Part shown: one piece after another, positions 8,940 through 16,572 of the stretch | How positions within the stretch are numbered: the stretch's first letter is position 1 | Layout of the letters: every line of letters starts with the position of its first letter | Position numbers and translations under genes: made by a program | From: Microtetraspora niveoalba | GTDB lineage: Bacteria > Actinomycetota > Actinomycetes > Streptosporangiales > Streptosporangiaceae | NCBI RefSeq assembly: GCF_001570405.1 | Contig: NZ_BBYM01000016.1 | Span: 54,059 to 118,058, forward strand | Length of the DNA: 64,000 nucleotides | Direction of reading: 5' to 3' | Notes under the pieces: model-generated | What the model saw: the letters and a program-made list of their open reading frames with translations, nothing else | Databases searched by the model: none | Told to the model about the DNA's origin: nothing

Positions 8940-8960
8940 CGGAGGGTGGCGGGGCGCTCT
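8920..8960. terminator. Rho-independent-like terminator of the MFS-soxR unit
   Basis: Perfect 13-bp arms, AGAGCGCCCCGCC (8920-8932) and GGCGGGGCGCTCT (8948-8960), with a 15-base loop that contains the soxR stop codon. The same hairpin with 12-bp arms occurs at 18373-18410 in the second copy of the duplicated block, so it also ends the minus-strand secretory gene on its other side. Confidence 0.75.
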
Positions 8961-9144
8961 GCCGTAGATCAGGCCGCCGGCTCCTGTAGCGGCCGGCAGG
9001 TCCGTTCGCCGTGGTCCATAGATGGCAGGAGTCAAGCGCTTCGTGGATGTTCAGGTTCTGCGGATCGGTACGCGTCCCTGCGCCGTTCCTCCTGCCGGCC
9101 TTCGAGTGCGGCGGCGGCACATGCCGCCGGCCGACTCGGTGGCC

Positions 9145-9690
9145 TTACGGCTGGGTCGCCCTGAACGGGATGGGCAGGTCGGAATCGGCGACGCCTGCGG
9201 CGTTGCCGTTGCCGCCGTTGCCGCCGTTGGCGTTGGAGTTGGTGGAGCCGGCGATCGTGCCCCCGTTGCCACCGTTACCACCGCGGGCCGCGATGAGCTG
9301 GGCGAGAAGGGCGGCAGCCGGGATGTCGAAGCCCCGCTCCTCCCTGACTTCACGCTCCCGCCGCACCTCCGGCTGGCTGACCCGGATGTTGTTGATCACA
9401 TTCTGACGCTGCCGCTGGTGCTGGCGCTGGTCCTCGCGCTGGTGCTGGCGGTTGCGGTTGTGGTTGCGGTTCCAGTTGCGGTTGCGGCTGTTGCCGCCGA
9501 CCCATCTGGTGACGCCGACCGCCGGCGCCACCGCGACCGGCTTCGCCGCCGGTGGGGGGATGTAGCCGCCGGCCTGGACGACGGCGGCGCTCGCCGCGGT
9601 GGCCGTGGTGGCGGCGCCCAGCGCGACCGCCCCGCCGGTCAACGCGGCGCTCACGGCGAGCAGCCCGACGAGACTCTTGAACTTGGACAT
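9145..9690 (-). CDS. Secreted low-complexity N/R/Q- and N/G-rich protein, copy A
   Basis: 181 residues from the ATG at 9690, chosen because GGGGGAG lies 6 bases upstream and because MSKFKSLVGLLAVSAALTGG is a good Sec signal peptide (K near the start, hydrophobic core, cleavage near ATA-A). The mature part has a short proline segment (GGYIPPPA), then a basic run of N-R and Q-R pairs (SRNRNWNRNHNRNRQ), a helical middle with VRREREVREERGF, and a C-terminal GGNGGN-type glycine/asparagine region. No known domain is recognised. A paralogue of the same architecture is at 18604. Function unknown; an envelope or extracellular nucleic-acid or polymer-binding role is conceivable from the charge but unproven. 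Confidence 0.75.
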   Translation of the reverse strand: MSKFKSLVGLLAVSAALTGGAVALGAATTATAASAAVVQAGGYIPPPAAKPVAVAPAVGVTRWVGGNSRNRNWNRNHNRNRQHQREDQRQHQRQRQNVINNIRVSQPEVRREREVREERGFDIPAAALLAQLIAARGGNGGNGGTIAGSTNSNANGGNGGNGNAAGVADSDLPIPFRATQP

Positions 9691-9708
9691 AGCGATTCTC
9701 CCCCGAAA

Positions 9709-9722
9709 AGGAATCGATTCCT
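9709..9722. promoter_or_regulatory. 14-bp palindrome upstream of copy A
   Basis: AGGAATCGATTCCT is a perfect palindrome 19 bases upstream of the start codon and just before the ribosome binding site. It is identical at 19210-19223 before copy B although surrounding DNA has drifted, suggesting an operator or an mRNA leader hairpin. The remaining gap 9748-10241 is upstream DNA shared with copy B to 9976, then promoter-like sequence with no gene that I can support. Confidence 0.5.
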
Positions 9723-10241
9723 CTAGACGCTCGGGCATCTCCGCCATTCATGCCGAAGAATGCCCCGGATAACCCTCGATGGGGCCATTTCCGTACCGTG
9801 TGGATCTCCGGTACCGCGAGACCACAAACGCCGCCATACCGTTCTTAGGCAGCTCTTGTGGTGCCATTGATCACGCCTCGCGAGCCGGTCGTCACATCAG
9901 CGCTGCCGGATATTTCAGGCTTCGCCATCTCATGTCATAAAGAACCACTCTGGTGGCGAACAGCCGCACAGCCCGGCAAATCATGGGCGCACACGGTCGA
10001 GCGGCCGGCGCTCTCCGGGACGCGCGGCTCCTCGTCGACCGGAAGCACGGGAGCGGCCGGGACCTCCCCCTCGTCCTGCCGCTGGACAGGATCCGCACGG
10101 GCGTGTCGAGGCCGGCGGCGAAGCCCGGAAGCGCTCTCACCAGACCAACACCGATGATCGCAAAGAGTGTGCATTCGAATGCGGTCGGTAGTTCTATCTT
10201 GAGGGCGGCGAACGCAAGATCCGTAACCCTCAGACGGGAGA

Positions 10242-10817
10242 GTGCATGCACGCCCCTACCCCCGGCCCGGCCACCCGCGGACCTGTCACCTCATCGCCCG
10301 CACGGCAGGAGGGATCGCGGGAGCCGCGGCAGCCGCCGGGCTACTGCTGCTGGCCCTGGCCGCCCCTGCACCCGCCTATGCCGCGACGACGAAGGCGTAC
10401 ACCACAGCAGGGCGGCACACCTTCGTCGTGCCCGACGGCGTGTCCCAGATCAGAGTGACCGTGACCGGAGGCGGTGGCGGCGGAGGGGGCGCCCACCCCG
10501 GCGACGACACTGCACGCGCGTGGGGCGGCGGAGGGGGAGGCGGCGCCGCCACAGTGTCCTGCACCTTCAACGTCCGTCCCGGCAATGCGCTGCTCATCAA
10601 CGTTGGCGCCGGCGGCGCCGGAGGCTCCATTTTCGACGAAAGCGCCCCTCAGGGAGGAAGGTCGACCGCAACCCTCCCCGACCGCGGAAGCAGCGCCGAA
10701 GGCGGCTACGGCGGTGAGGCAGGCCGCAGAACCCGCAGCGGCGCCGGCGGTGTGGGAGACACCCTCCGTCGAGTCGCGGCTGCCCGTCACGGTCACCGAA
10801 CTCGAGGCCGCCGGTGA
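10242..10817 (+). CDS. Secreted glycine-rich protein
   Basis: 191 residues from the GTG at 10242 (GGGAGA just upstream; the ATG at 10246 opens another frame). A long signal peptide with hydrophobic core AAAAAGLLLLALAAPAPAYA is followed by YTTAGRHTFVVPDGVSQIRVTVTGGGGGGGG, the start of a family of extracellular glycine-rich beta proteins, then more GGGGGGG and GAGGAGG runs. The C-terminal 40 residues lose this pattern (RRTRSGAGGVGDTLRRVAAARHGH), which could mean a shifted reading frame. It is convergent with the ParA-like gene across a terminator. Function unknown. Confidence 0.65.
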   Translation: MHARPYPRPGHPRTCHLIARTAGGIAGAAAAAGLLLLALAAPAPAYAATTKAYTTAGRHTFVVPDGVSQIRVTVTGGGGGGGGAHPGDDTARAWGGGGGGGAATVSCTFNVRPGNALLINVGAGGAGGSIFDESAPQGGRSTATLPDRGSSAEGGYGGEAGRRTRSGAGGVGDTLRRVAAARHGHRTRGRR

Positions 10818-10827
10818 ACGGGGCCCG

Positions 10828-10853
10828 GCCCGGTTCCGAACGCGGAACCGGGC
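10828..10853. terminator. Bidirectional terminator between convergent genes
   Basis: GCCCGGTTCC (10828-10837) pairs with GGAACCGGGC (10844-10853) around a 6-base loop. It lies 11 bases after one stop codon and 15 bases before the other. Confidence 0.75.
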
Positions 10854-10867
10854 TTCGTCGCTCCCTC

Positions 10868-11983
10868 TCAGTCGGCGACCACGGTCTCGTCCCGATTGAC
10901 GGCTTCGTTGTCGAGCTCGGGCGAGGGGAAGAACTCCGACGGCGGCGGAGTGGCGGGCTCCTCATGCTCGCCCAACGAGTGGCGCTGCTGAGAGAAGGCC
11001 GCGCCCACCGTGGCGGCGAGGGTCAGGTAGGCCTCGTACGTCGCGGGGTTCAGCTGGTCCAGCTCGACTTCGGAGTCTTCCTCCAGATGCGGATCGAACG
11101 GGATGCCGATCACGGTGCGGCAACGCTCGTCGAAGTGGCCGCGGAGTGCGTCCGTGTCCACGGTGGACCTGCTCTCCTGGCGCACACTCGACAGGACCAC
11201 GGTCGCCGATCGCGCCAGGTCGGCATGACCGTGGGCTTCCAGCCAGTCCAGGGTCGCACCGGCCGACCGGGCGGCGGCCACGGAGGGGATGGTCACCAGC
11301 ACGATCTGGTGGGCCAACTCCAGGGTCGCGGACATGGCCGAATGCAGGAGACCGGTGCCGCAGTCGGTGATGCAGATCGAGTAGAAGTACTCCAGGAGCG
11401 TGGCGACGGTCCGGTAGTCGTCGGCACTGAACGCCTCGGAGACGGCCGGGTCACGGGAGGACGCCAGGATCTCCAGCCTGCTCGACGCCGACTGCGAGGT
11501 GAACGCGCGGACGTCGGCGTACCGCGGCTTGTCCATCGTGAGAAGCTCGGTGAGCAGATCGCGGACGGTCGCGGGCGTCTCGAGTCGAACCCGGTCCGAG
11601 AGGGTTCCGCGGTCCGGATTGGCGTCAAGCGCGATGACGCGGTCACCTCTGACGCTGCTGAGCATGGCCCCCAGCCCCACTGCCGTGGTGGTCTTGCCGA
11701 CGCCCCCTTTGAGGCTGAGTACCGCCACGCGATGGTGACCGCCCGCCACCGGAGTCCGAGCGAGGCCGATCAGGCGGCGACGGTGCACCTCTTCCGGCGG
11801 CTCGCCGGGGTGCACGAGTCCTCCGGTGGCCTGGTAGACCATGCGACGCCAGCCGCCCTCGGGGGCGTTCCGCTTGGGCCGGAGAAGGAGCTCCGGGGTG
11901 AGGAGGTCCGTCAGAGTGGCGGTGGCTCCATCGTCCAGCGCCACCGATCCCGCTACTGAGCCTGGTACCTGATCCTGGACCAC
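10868..11983 (-). CDS. ParA/MinD-like ATPase (EspI-like, type VII secretion-associated class)
   Basis: 371 residues from the GTG at 11983, chosen because GGGGAGGT is 4 to 5 bases upstream. The deviant Walker A is LSLKGGVGKTTTAVGLG, with the signature lysine, followed by VIALDANPDRGTLSDRV (Walker A' region) and ICITDCGTGLLHSAM. This DANPD-x-GTL pattern is typical of the actinobacterial MinD-like ATPases found with ESX/WXG100 loci and with cell-envelope genes. No ESX genes are visible here. An upstream in-frame GTG at 12160 would add 59 residues and lies just after a promoter, so the start is not certain. The acidic, proline-rich C-terminal tail ends NRDETVVAD. Confidence 0.85.
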   Translation of the reverse strand: MVQDQVPGSVAGSVALDDGATATLTDLLTPELLLRPKRNAPEGGWRRMVYQATGGLVHPGEPPEEVHRRRLIGLARTPVAGGHHRVAVLSLKGGVGKTTTAVGLGAMLSSVRGDRVIALDANPDRGTLSDRVRLETPATVRDLLTELLTMDKPRYADVRAFTSQSASSRLEILASSRDPAVSEAFSADDYRTVATLLEYFYSICITDCGTGLLHSAMSATLELAHQIVLVTIPSVAAARSAGATLDWLEAHGHADLARSATVVLSSVRQESRSTVDTDALRGHFDERCRTVIGIPFDPHLEEDSEVELDQLNPATYEAYLTLAATVGAAFSQQRHSLGEHEEPATPPPSEFFPSPELDNEAVNRDETVVAD

Positions 11984-12179
11984 AGCTACCTCCCCGATGA
12001 TTACCGTGCGTGCGTACCGGGTTTCCGCGTACCGCCGCGAAAGATCGACCAGCTCGGGCCCCCTGTCGCGGCCGGTCGACAGCAGTAGGGCGCGGCTGTG
12101 GAACTCCCGCTGGAATCGGCCCGAGACACCCTTGATCTCGTGTCGCGTCGTACACGACACACATACGCTACGAAAAGCA

Positions 12180-12208
12180 CCTATATGACTACTAGTCGTG
12201 ACAGGCAA
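12180..12208 (-). promoter_or_regulatory. Sigma-70-like promoter for the ParA-like gene
   Basis: On the minus strand TTGCCT (12203-12208) and TATAGG (12180-12185) are separated by 17 bases in a locally AT-rich patch. Transcription would start near 12173, giving a leader of about 190 nt if translation starts at 11983, or 13 nt if it starts at the GTG at 12160. The gap 11984-12339 holds nothing else I can support. Confidence 0.5.
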
Positions 12209-12339
12209 GCTTCGTGGAGATTGCCGGTGATGATCGGCGGTGAGCGGGCATCGCCGTACGGCGTCGATCCCCCGGCTCCGCCGCGCGTACCGACACCTGT
12301 GGCTGACGCCTCTCGGCGGGGCCCGCTGAACCGGGACGG

Positions 12340-12858
12340 TCACCTGGAGGCCGGGCCGCTCCAGACCTCGGCGTCGGCGAGGAACGCGTGTGTCGCGTCC
12401 CCGACCACCGGGATGCCGCCGACGGCCAGCGTGCCCGCCGGGCAGGGCATGTAGACGTTGGTCAGCAGATGCGAGACCCCGCCGAGCTTGAAGTCCTCGA
12501 CCCGGCAGGCGCGCCGCTCCAGCGGGGGCCCGTCGATGGTCACGGTCACGTCGGCCGCCGACGCCCTCAGGCCGGCGGTGAGGTCCAGCTCCATGTCCAC
12601 CGGCGCGACGGTGACCTCGGGCTCGGACCAGGGCAGGCCCGCCACCTCGGGGAAGTGCCGGGTGAACTCCTCGGCCAGCCAGCGGGCCAGCGCCGGGTCG
12701 GGGCCCAGCACCCTGGTGTGGCCCTCGTGCCACAGCACGACCGCCCTGCCGCTCCCGGCCTGCGACCAGTCGGCGCGCCAGACGGAGGCGAACGCCACAC
12801 GCCGCCCTCCGTCGGACACCGTCAGGCCGGGGTTGGCCCCGATCAGCCGAATCGACAT
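12340..12858 (-). CDS. Conserved-looking hypothetical protein
   Basis: 172 residues from the ATG at 12858, with GGAGGACGGAGCGTCG before it. It begins MSIRLIGANPGLTVSDGGRRV and contains ALARWLAEEFTRHFPEVAGLPW and RRACRVEDFKLGGVSHLLTNVYMPCPAG. Codon use is normal for the window and no signal peptide or membrane segment is visible. I do not recognise the family. It could bind a ligand or be a small beta-barrel enzyme, but nothing in the sequence proves this. It may be transcribed with the ParA-like gene, although that gene has its own promoter in the 356-base gap. Confidence 0.65.
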   Translation of the reverse strand: MSIRLIGANPGLTVSDGGRRVAFASVWRADWSQAGSGRAVVLWHEGHTRVLGPDPALARWLAEEFTRHFPEVAGLPWSEPEVTVAPVDMELDLTAGLRASAADVTVTIDGPPLERRACRVEDFKLGGVSHLLTNVYMPCPAGTLAVGGIPVVGDATHAFLADAEVWSGPASR

Positions 12859-13086
12859 CGACGCTCCGTCCTCCCGCGTTCGGTCAGTAGCCGCCCGGTG
12901 CGGCGGCCGACGACCGGCATTCGGCCGGGCGGCCTCAAGGACGGTACAACGGCCGGCCCGCGCGCGGGAGGCCCAGCGCGAACCGGGTCCGCGCGATCGA
13001 GCGCGGCCGTCCGAACTCCCCGGGCCGGACGTGGTGCCGGCCTTTGCCCGGCCGGGCCCCTCTTCGACAGGGCACTCCGACCACAC

Positions 13087-13314
13087 ATGAGGAGGAAGAC
13101 GCCACTCGTCAGCGACATCGATCTTTCTGGGGCCGTCTGGCGTAGAAGCATCCGAAGCAAACCGAACGGGGTCCGCGTCGAAGTGGCGGAGCTCCCCGAG
13201 GGGCACGTCGGGGTCCGTGACAGTGAGGACCAGGACGGCCCCGTCCTGGTCCTCACGCCCGGCGAGTGGGACGCCTTCATCGGCGGCGTCAACGACGGTG
13301 AGTTCGACTCGTGA
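13087..13314 (+). CDS. DUF397 family protein
   Basis: 75 residues with the full DUF397 signature: GAVWRRSIRSKPNGVRVEVAEL, then HVGVRDSEDQDGPVLVLTPGEW and DAFIGGVNDGEFDS. These small actinobacterial proteins normally sit next to an XRE-family regulator and modulate development or antibiotic production, as with the WhiJ and AbaA systems of Streptomyces. No XRE partner gene is adjacent here, so this is an orphan copy. The ATG at 13087 is the only sensible start; an AGGAGGA string lies inside the first codons rather than upstream. Confidence 0.88.
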   Translation: MRRKTPLVSDIDLSGAVWRRSIRSKPNGVRVEVAELPEGHVGVRDSEDQDGPVLVLTPGEWDAFIGGVNDGEFDS

Positions 13315-13345
13315 GAGTCGGCTTCAGCTTCTAATGGCCGCTGCG

Positions 13346-13837
13346 CTAATGGTGACGGTGGTGCTGACGATGGCGCGCCTCCCAGAACTCGCGTTCCCGC
13401 TCGGCGCGACGGCGATGCTGCAGGCGCTCGCGCTCGCGCTGCTCTCCGACGTAACCGCCGTGCAGATAGCGTTCACGTTCGCGCTCGGCGCGACGGCGAT
13501 GCTGCAGCCGCTCGCGCTCGCGCTGCTCTCCGACGTAACCGCCGTGCAGATAGCGTTCACGTTCGAGCTTGGCGCGATGGCGGCGACGCTCGCGCTCCCC
13601 TGCGAGACGACCGCGCTCCCGCTCGCGCCTCCCTTCGCTGCAGGTGATCCGGACTGCCTGGCCGTTCTCCGTGCAGTACATGCAGCCCTTCCGCCACCAG
13701 CAGTCTCCGTCACTGGCGGTCGAGGCGGGGCGTGCCGCCGGGGGTGCGGCGGCGGCGTTCGCCGACTGGGCGAGTACGGCCGGGGGGACGAGCGCGGAGG
13801 CCACCAGCGCACCGGTGGCGAGTGCGTGTCTGAGCAT
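13346..13837 (-). CDS. Secreted Arg/Glu-rich protein with internal 28-residue repeats
   Basis: 163 residues from the ATG at 13837 (GGAG 8 bases upstream). It has a signal peptide (MLRHALATGALVASALVPPAVLAQ), then a compact cysteine segment, CWWRKGCMYCTENGQAVRITC, with four cysteines, then an extremely basic/acidic tail. The tail holds two near-identical 28-residue units, RERYLHGGYVGEQRERERLQ plus HRRRAERE, and ends in a His-rich HRQHHRHH. No known domain is recognised. The architecture (signal peptide, small Cys knot, charged repeats) recalls the N/R/Q-rich proteins at 9145 and 18604, but the sequences are unrelated. Confidence 0.7.
   Translation of the reverse strand: MLRHALATGALVASALVPPAVLAQSANAAAAPPAARPASTASDGDCWWRKGCMYCTENGQAVRITCSEGRRERERGRLAGERERRRHRAKLERERYLHGGYVGEQRERERLQHRRRAERERERYLHGGYVGEQRERERLQHRRRAEREREFWEARHRQHHRHH
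13401..13568 (-). repeat. 84-bp tandem repeat, two units plus a partial third
   Basis: Units 13401-13484 and 13485-13568 differ at only one or two bases. A degenerate third unit begins at 13569 (TTGGCGCGAT against TCGGCGCGAC). The period is 28 codons, so copy number can change without breaking the reading frame of the secretory protein. Confidence 0.85.
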
Positions 13838-14164
13838 GGATATCACTCCGTGCGTGACGGTTCCCCGGCCCTGCTCGGTGACGGGGCCGGCTCTCGTGGT
13901 GTCGGGTCCGCGGAGCGGCGCGGCGAGGCCGCGGGCGGGTGCGGACGGACGGAGCGTCGAATCGGTCTCCCGGGATGACGCCGAAACGGCGTGTCGACCT
14001 AACGCAACCGTAGGTGTGCGCATCACCGGTGGTCACCCGGAAGCGGCAAAGGGCACGGTCGGGGTGAATTACCGTTTGTTCGGTTCGCCTTCCCTGGCCT
14101 CGGCTCCCGGGCCGCGCCCATCTCAGCCCGGCCCGGCTGGAGGAATCGACCGCCTGAAGCCCGG

Positions 14165-14204
14165 CCGAGGCCGGGCGGAGCTTCGGTGTTCCGCCCGGCC
14201 TCGG
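14165..14204. terminator. Strong terminator hairpin after the vWA gene
   Basis: Perfect 15-bp arms, CCGAGGCCGGGCGGA (14165-14179) and its complement (14190-14204), around a 10-base loop, 26 bases beyond the vWA gene stop. The rest of the gap 13838-14164 shows a small palindrome, ACGCCG-AAA-CGGCGT (13978-13992), upstream of the Arg/Glu-rich gene and no other gene. Confidence 0.8.
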
Positions 14205-14229
14205 GGTTGATCGGTTCAGGTGGGTCGGG

Positions 14230-16080
14230 TTACGGGCAGTTGCCGATGTCGCTTTCGGCGGAGGCCAGGACGACGTTGGTCTTGGCCAGGCCGAGGGCGT
14301 CGACGGTGACGTGGACGGCGTTGACGGTCAGGCCCTTGTCGGGGGTGGTGAACGCGGTCTGCTCGTTGAGGACGAGCTTGACGACGCCCACGTCGACCTT
14401 GGTGTTGGGTTGGATATTGGTGGGTTCTGCGATGACCACCGTGTTGCCGACCTTGAGGAAGGCGATCGTGGTGGTTCCGGTGGATCCGGCGCAGGTGGTG
14501 GTGGAGCTGGAGTTGATGGTCTTGACGGTGATCACCGGGATGCCGGTGATCCCGATGGTCGTGTCGTCGATGGAGGCGGTGGCCACGGATTTGCCGGGGA
14601 ATTCGGTGGTGGCGACCTTGGCGCACAGGGCGTGCGCGGTGATCAGTCCGCTGAGGGTGGCGGTGCAGGGCACCGAGGTTGCGCCGGTCGAGGTGGTGGA
14701 GATGTGGCCGGTGTCGGGGATGGGTGCGATGTTGACCAGTTGGATGCCGGCCAGGGAGGCGTCGGCGGTCAGGCCGTAGGCCCGGCCGGTCAGCCGTTGC
14801 GGCGTGACGGTGACTTGTTCGGCGCTGCACGGTGAGGTGACGGAGTTGTTGTGGGCGTCGCCGCTGTAGGTGGCGGCCCACCGGTAGGTGCCGGCCGCGC
14901 CGATGGTCACGTTGCCGGATGCGGCGGTGCCGCTGCCTGACACCGTCCCGGTACGAGTCGCGATGGGCGTCGCGCAGCCGGTGTCACCGGGCTCGAACAG
15001 CTGGAACGTGACGGTGCCCGTCGGGTGGTACCCACCGGACAGGGTCGCCGTATCAGAGACGTTCCCGCCCGCGGGCACCGGGCCCGATGGCGTCGTGGCG
15101 ATCGACGGGGTCGCCTTCGGGACGTGTTCGATGATCGTTTCAGTGAAGCCCGGTGACAGGGCGCCGTTGAGCAGGAAGTCCACCTTGCAGGTAACGGTGC
15201 TTCCCGGCACGGCTCCGGCGCCGACGGAGACGGTCTCAGTGAAGGTGGCATCGTCGCCGCTGGTCACCGTCCGGCTGGCCGGGGTCAAGGACACCGACAG
15301 GTTCGGGTCGCAGTCGCGCAGCTGGTGGGTGACCGTGACCGGCAGGTTGCGCAGGGCCGCCAGGATGGTGTCACTGACCTCCGAGGGGTTGAGGCCGGAG
15401 AACAGCCGGCCACCCGTGGCGTTGGTGATCGTGGTCGCCTGCCCGGTCGAGTCCAGCCCGGACAGGTCGAACGCGAGCACGGTGATGTGGGCTGCCTGCA
15501 GGGCGCTGACCGCATCGGCCAGCGTATGGCCGTTGCTGGGGTCATGGCTGGGGGCGTCCCCGATCAGCAACACGACCCGAGAGCTGTTCGGCCGGAAGTC
15601 GACCGCCCCGGACGCGACCTGGAACAGACCGTTGATGCCGCCCTCGGGGTAGTCGCCGCCGCCCGACGCGACCAGCGAGTTGAGACCGTTGGTGACGTCG
15701 GTCTGGTTGGCGGTGAGGTTCTGCGCCACCCGGAACGACGTCGCGTCCGACACGTCCTTGTACTCGGCAACCGCGAACTGCGCGTCCGGCTGCGCCGAAG
15801 CGACGTTGGACAAGATGGCGTTCGCATTGGTCTGCACGTTCGAGATGACCCCGCCCATGCTCCCTGTTGTGTCGATCAGGAAGGTGATATCCGGCTTGGG
15901 CGGGATCGCCGGAGTGGACACGGTCTTGGCGATCTTCGTCGATGCGCCCGGGGCCAGGTCCAGCGTCACCTCCGCCGGGGTGACCCCGGGCGCGGCGGAC
16001 GCCGTCCCCACCCCGGCGACCAGCATCGCACCGGCCACCACCACGCACACGGCGGCCCGTAATCTTCGCGTCATTCTCAC
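14230..16080 (-). CDS. Secreted vWA-domain protein with Ig-like and choice-of-anchor-P-like regions
   Basis: 616 residues from the GTG at 16080, with AAGGAA 7 bases upstream. A signal peptide (RLRAAVCVVVAGAMLVAGVGTASA) is followed by a von Willebrand A domain with the MIDAS motif DTTGSMGG near residue 70, and VVLLIGDAPSHDPSNGH as the later metal-site strand. From about 260 to 420 come Ig/SdrD-like beta modules (LSVSLTPASRTVTSGDDATF; TATLSGGYHPTGTVTFQLF). The last 190 residues (TGRAYGLTADASLAGIQL ... VVLASAESDIGNC) match the choice-of-anchor P type. No sortase motif is visible. It probably binds metal and a protein or matrix ligand at the surface. Confidence 0.85.
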   Translation of the reverse strand: MRMTRRLRAAVCVVVAGAMLVAGVGTASAAPGVTPAEVTLDLAPGASTKIAKTVSTPAIPPKPDITFLIDTTGSMGGVISNVQTNANAILSNVASAQPDAQFAVAEYKDVSDATSFRVAQNLTANQTDVTNGLNSLVASGGGDYPEGGINGLFQVASGAVDFRPNSSRVVLLIGDAPSHDPSNGHTLADAVSALQAAHITVLAFDLSGLDSTGQATTITNATGGRLFSGLNPSEVSDTILAALRNLPVTVTHQLRDCDPNLSVSLTPASRTVTSGDDATFTETVSVGAGAVPGSTVTCKVDFLLNGALSPGFTETIIEHVPKATPSIATTPSGPVPAGGNVSDTATLSGGYHPTGTVTFQLFEPGDTGCATPIATRTGTVSGSGTAASGNVTIGAAGTYRWAATYSGDAHNNSVTSPCSAEQVTVTPQRLTGRAYGLTADASLAGIQLVNIAPIPDTGHISTTSTGATSVPCTATLSGLITAHALCAKVATTEFPGKSVATASIDDTTIGITGIPVITVKTINSSSTTTCAGSTGTTTIAFLKVGNTVVIAEPTNIQPNTKVDVGVVKLVLNEQTAFTTPDKGLTVNAVHVTVDALGLAKTNVVLASAESDIGNCP

Positions 16081-16416
16081 GGTGTCATTCCTTCCGGTGT
16101 GGCTTTACGCCATAACGAATTCGGGACAGTTGACCGTGCAGAATTTCTATGATTGCGCTACCTGGAACACCCTCTCCTCACGTGTCGGCGCGAACGGATA
16201 CCAAATCGCATTGGTACAACCTCGATGCCCTTTTCGGCACCGGCCGCTGATCGAAGAGGCGGGGTGTGGCCACCGCCATATGGTGACCGGTCGACGAATA
16301 GATGTAAATAGGCCGCTTACGGCAAGTTCCTGGGCGCAGTCGGCCAGTCCTCGCCGACGAGAGGCGCCCGCGAGAAGCGGTCTTCGCCAAGATATTTTTA
16401 GGTGTGCCCGATAAAA

Positions 16417-16572
16417 TTAGCGATCCGCACTTTGCCGCTTCGAAAAGAGCGACCGTTTCCAGTCCTCCGGACCGTCTGAATTGCGGTCATGAGCATCGCC
16501 GCATAGTCGGCCGACGGCGTCCCACGCCAATTCGGCATCGGTCAGATCCGACGGATACGCCGGCTTCCGGCC
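16417..16572 (-). pseudogene. IS5-like transposase N-terminal fragment
   Basis: A minus-strand frame reads GRKPAYPSDLTDAELAWDAVGRL, resembling the YPSDLTDAEW start of IS5-family transposases, then degenerates within about 50 codons. It overlaps the 3' end of the carboxylesterase in another frame. The gap between the two flanking genes (16081-16541) otherwise holds only promoter-like DNA. Confidence 0.45.

Larger units (their letters stand above)
8921..9976 (-). repeat. Duplicated locus, copy A
   Basis: This block and 18373-19476 are diverged direct copies in the same orientation. Shared parts: the terminator hairpin, about 200 bases of 3' flank, the whole N/R/Q-rich secretory gene, its GGGGGAG ribosome binding site, the palindrome AGGAATCGATTCCT, and about 230 bases of upstream DNA ending near an ACAGCCGCACAGC string. 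Flanking genes are not duplicated. Confidence 0.85.

Noticed and set aside
10868-12733. Extending the ParA-like protein to 621 residues
   Set aside because: Residues upstream of 12160 are antisense to the hypothetical gene at 12340 and have no homology-like features.
14888-15652. Plus-strand open frames opposite the vWA gene
   Set aside because: No domain or ribosome binding site; the minus frame has a signal peptide and MIDAS motif.
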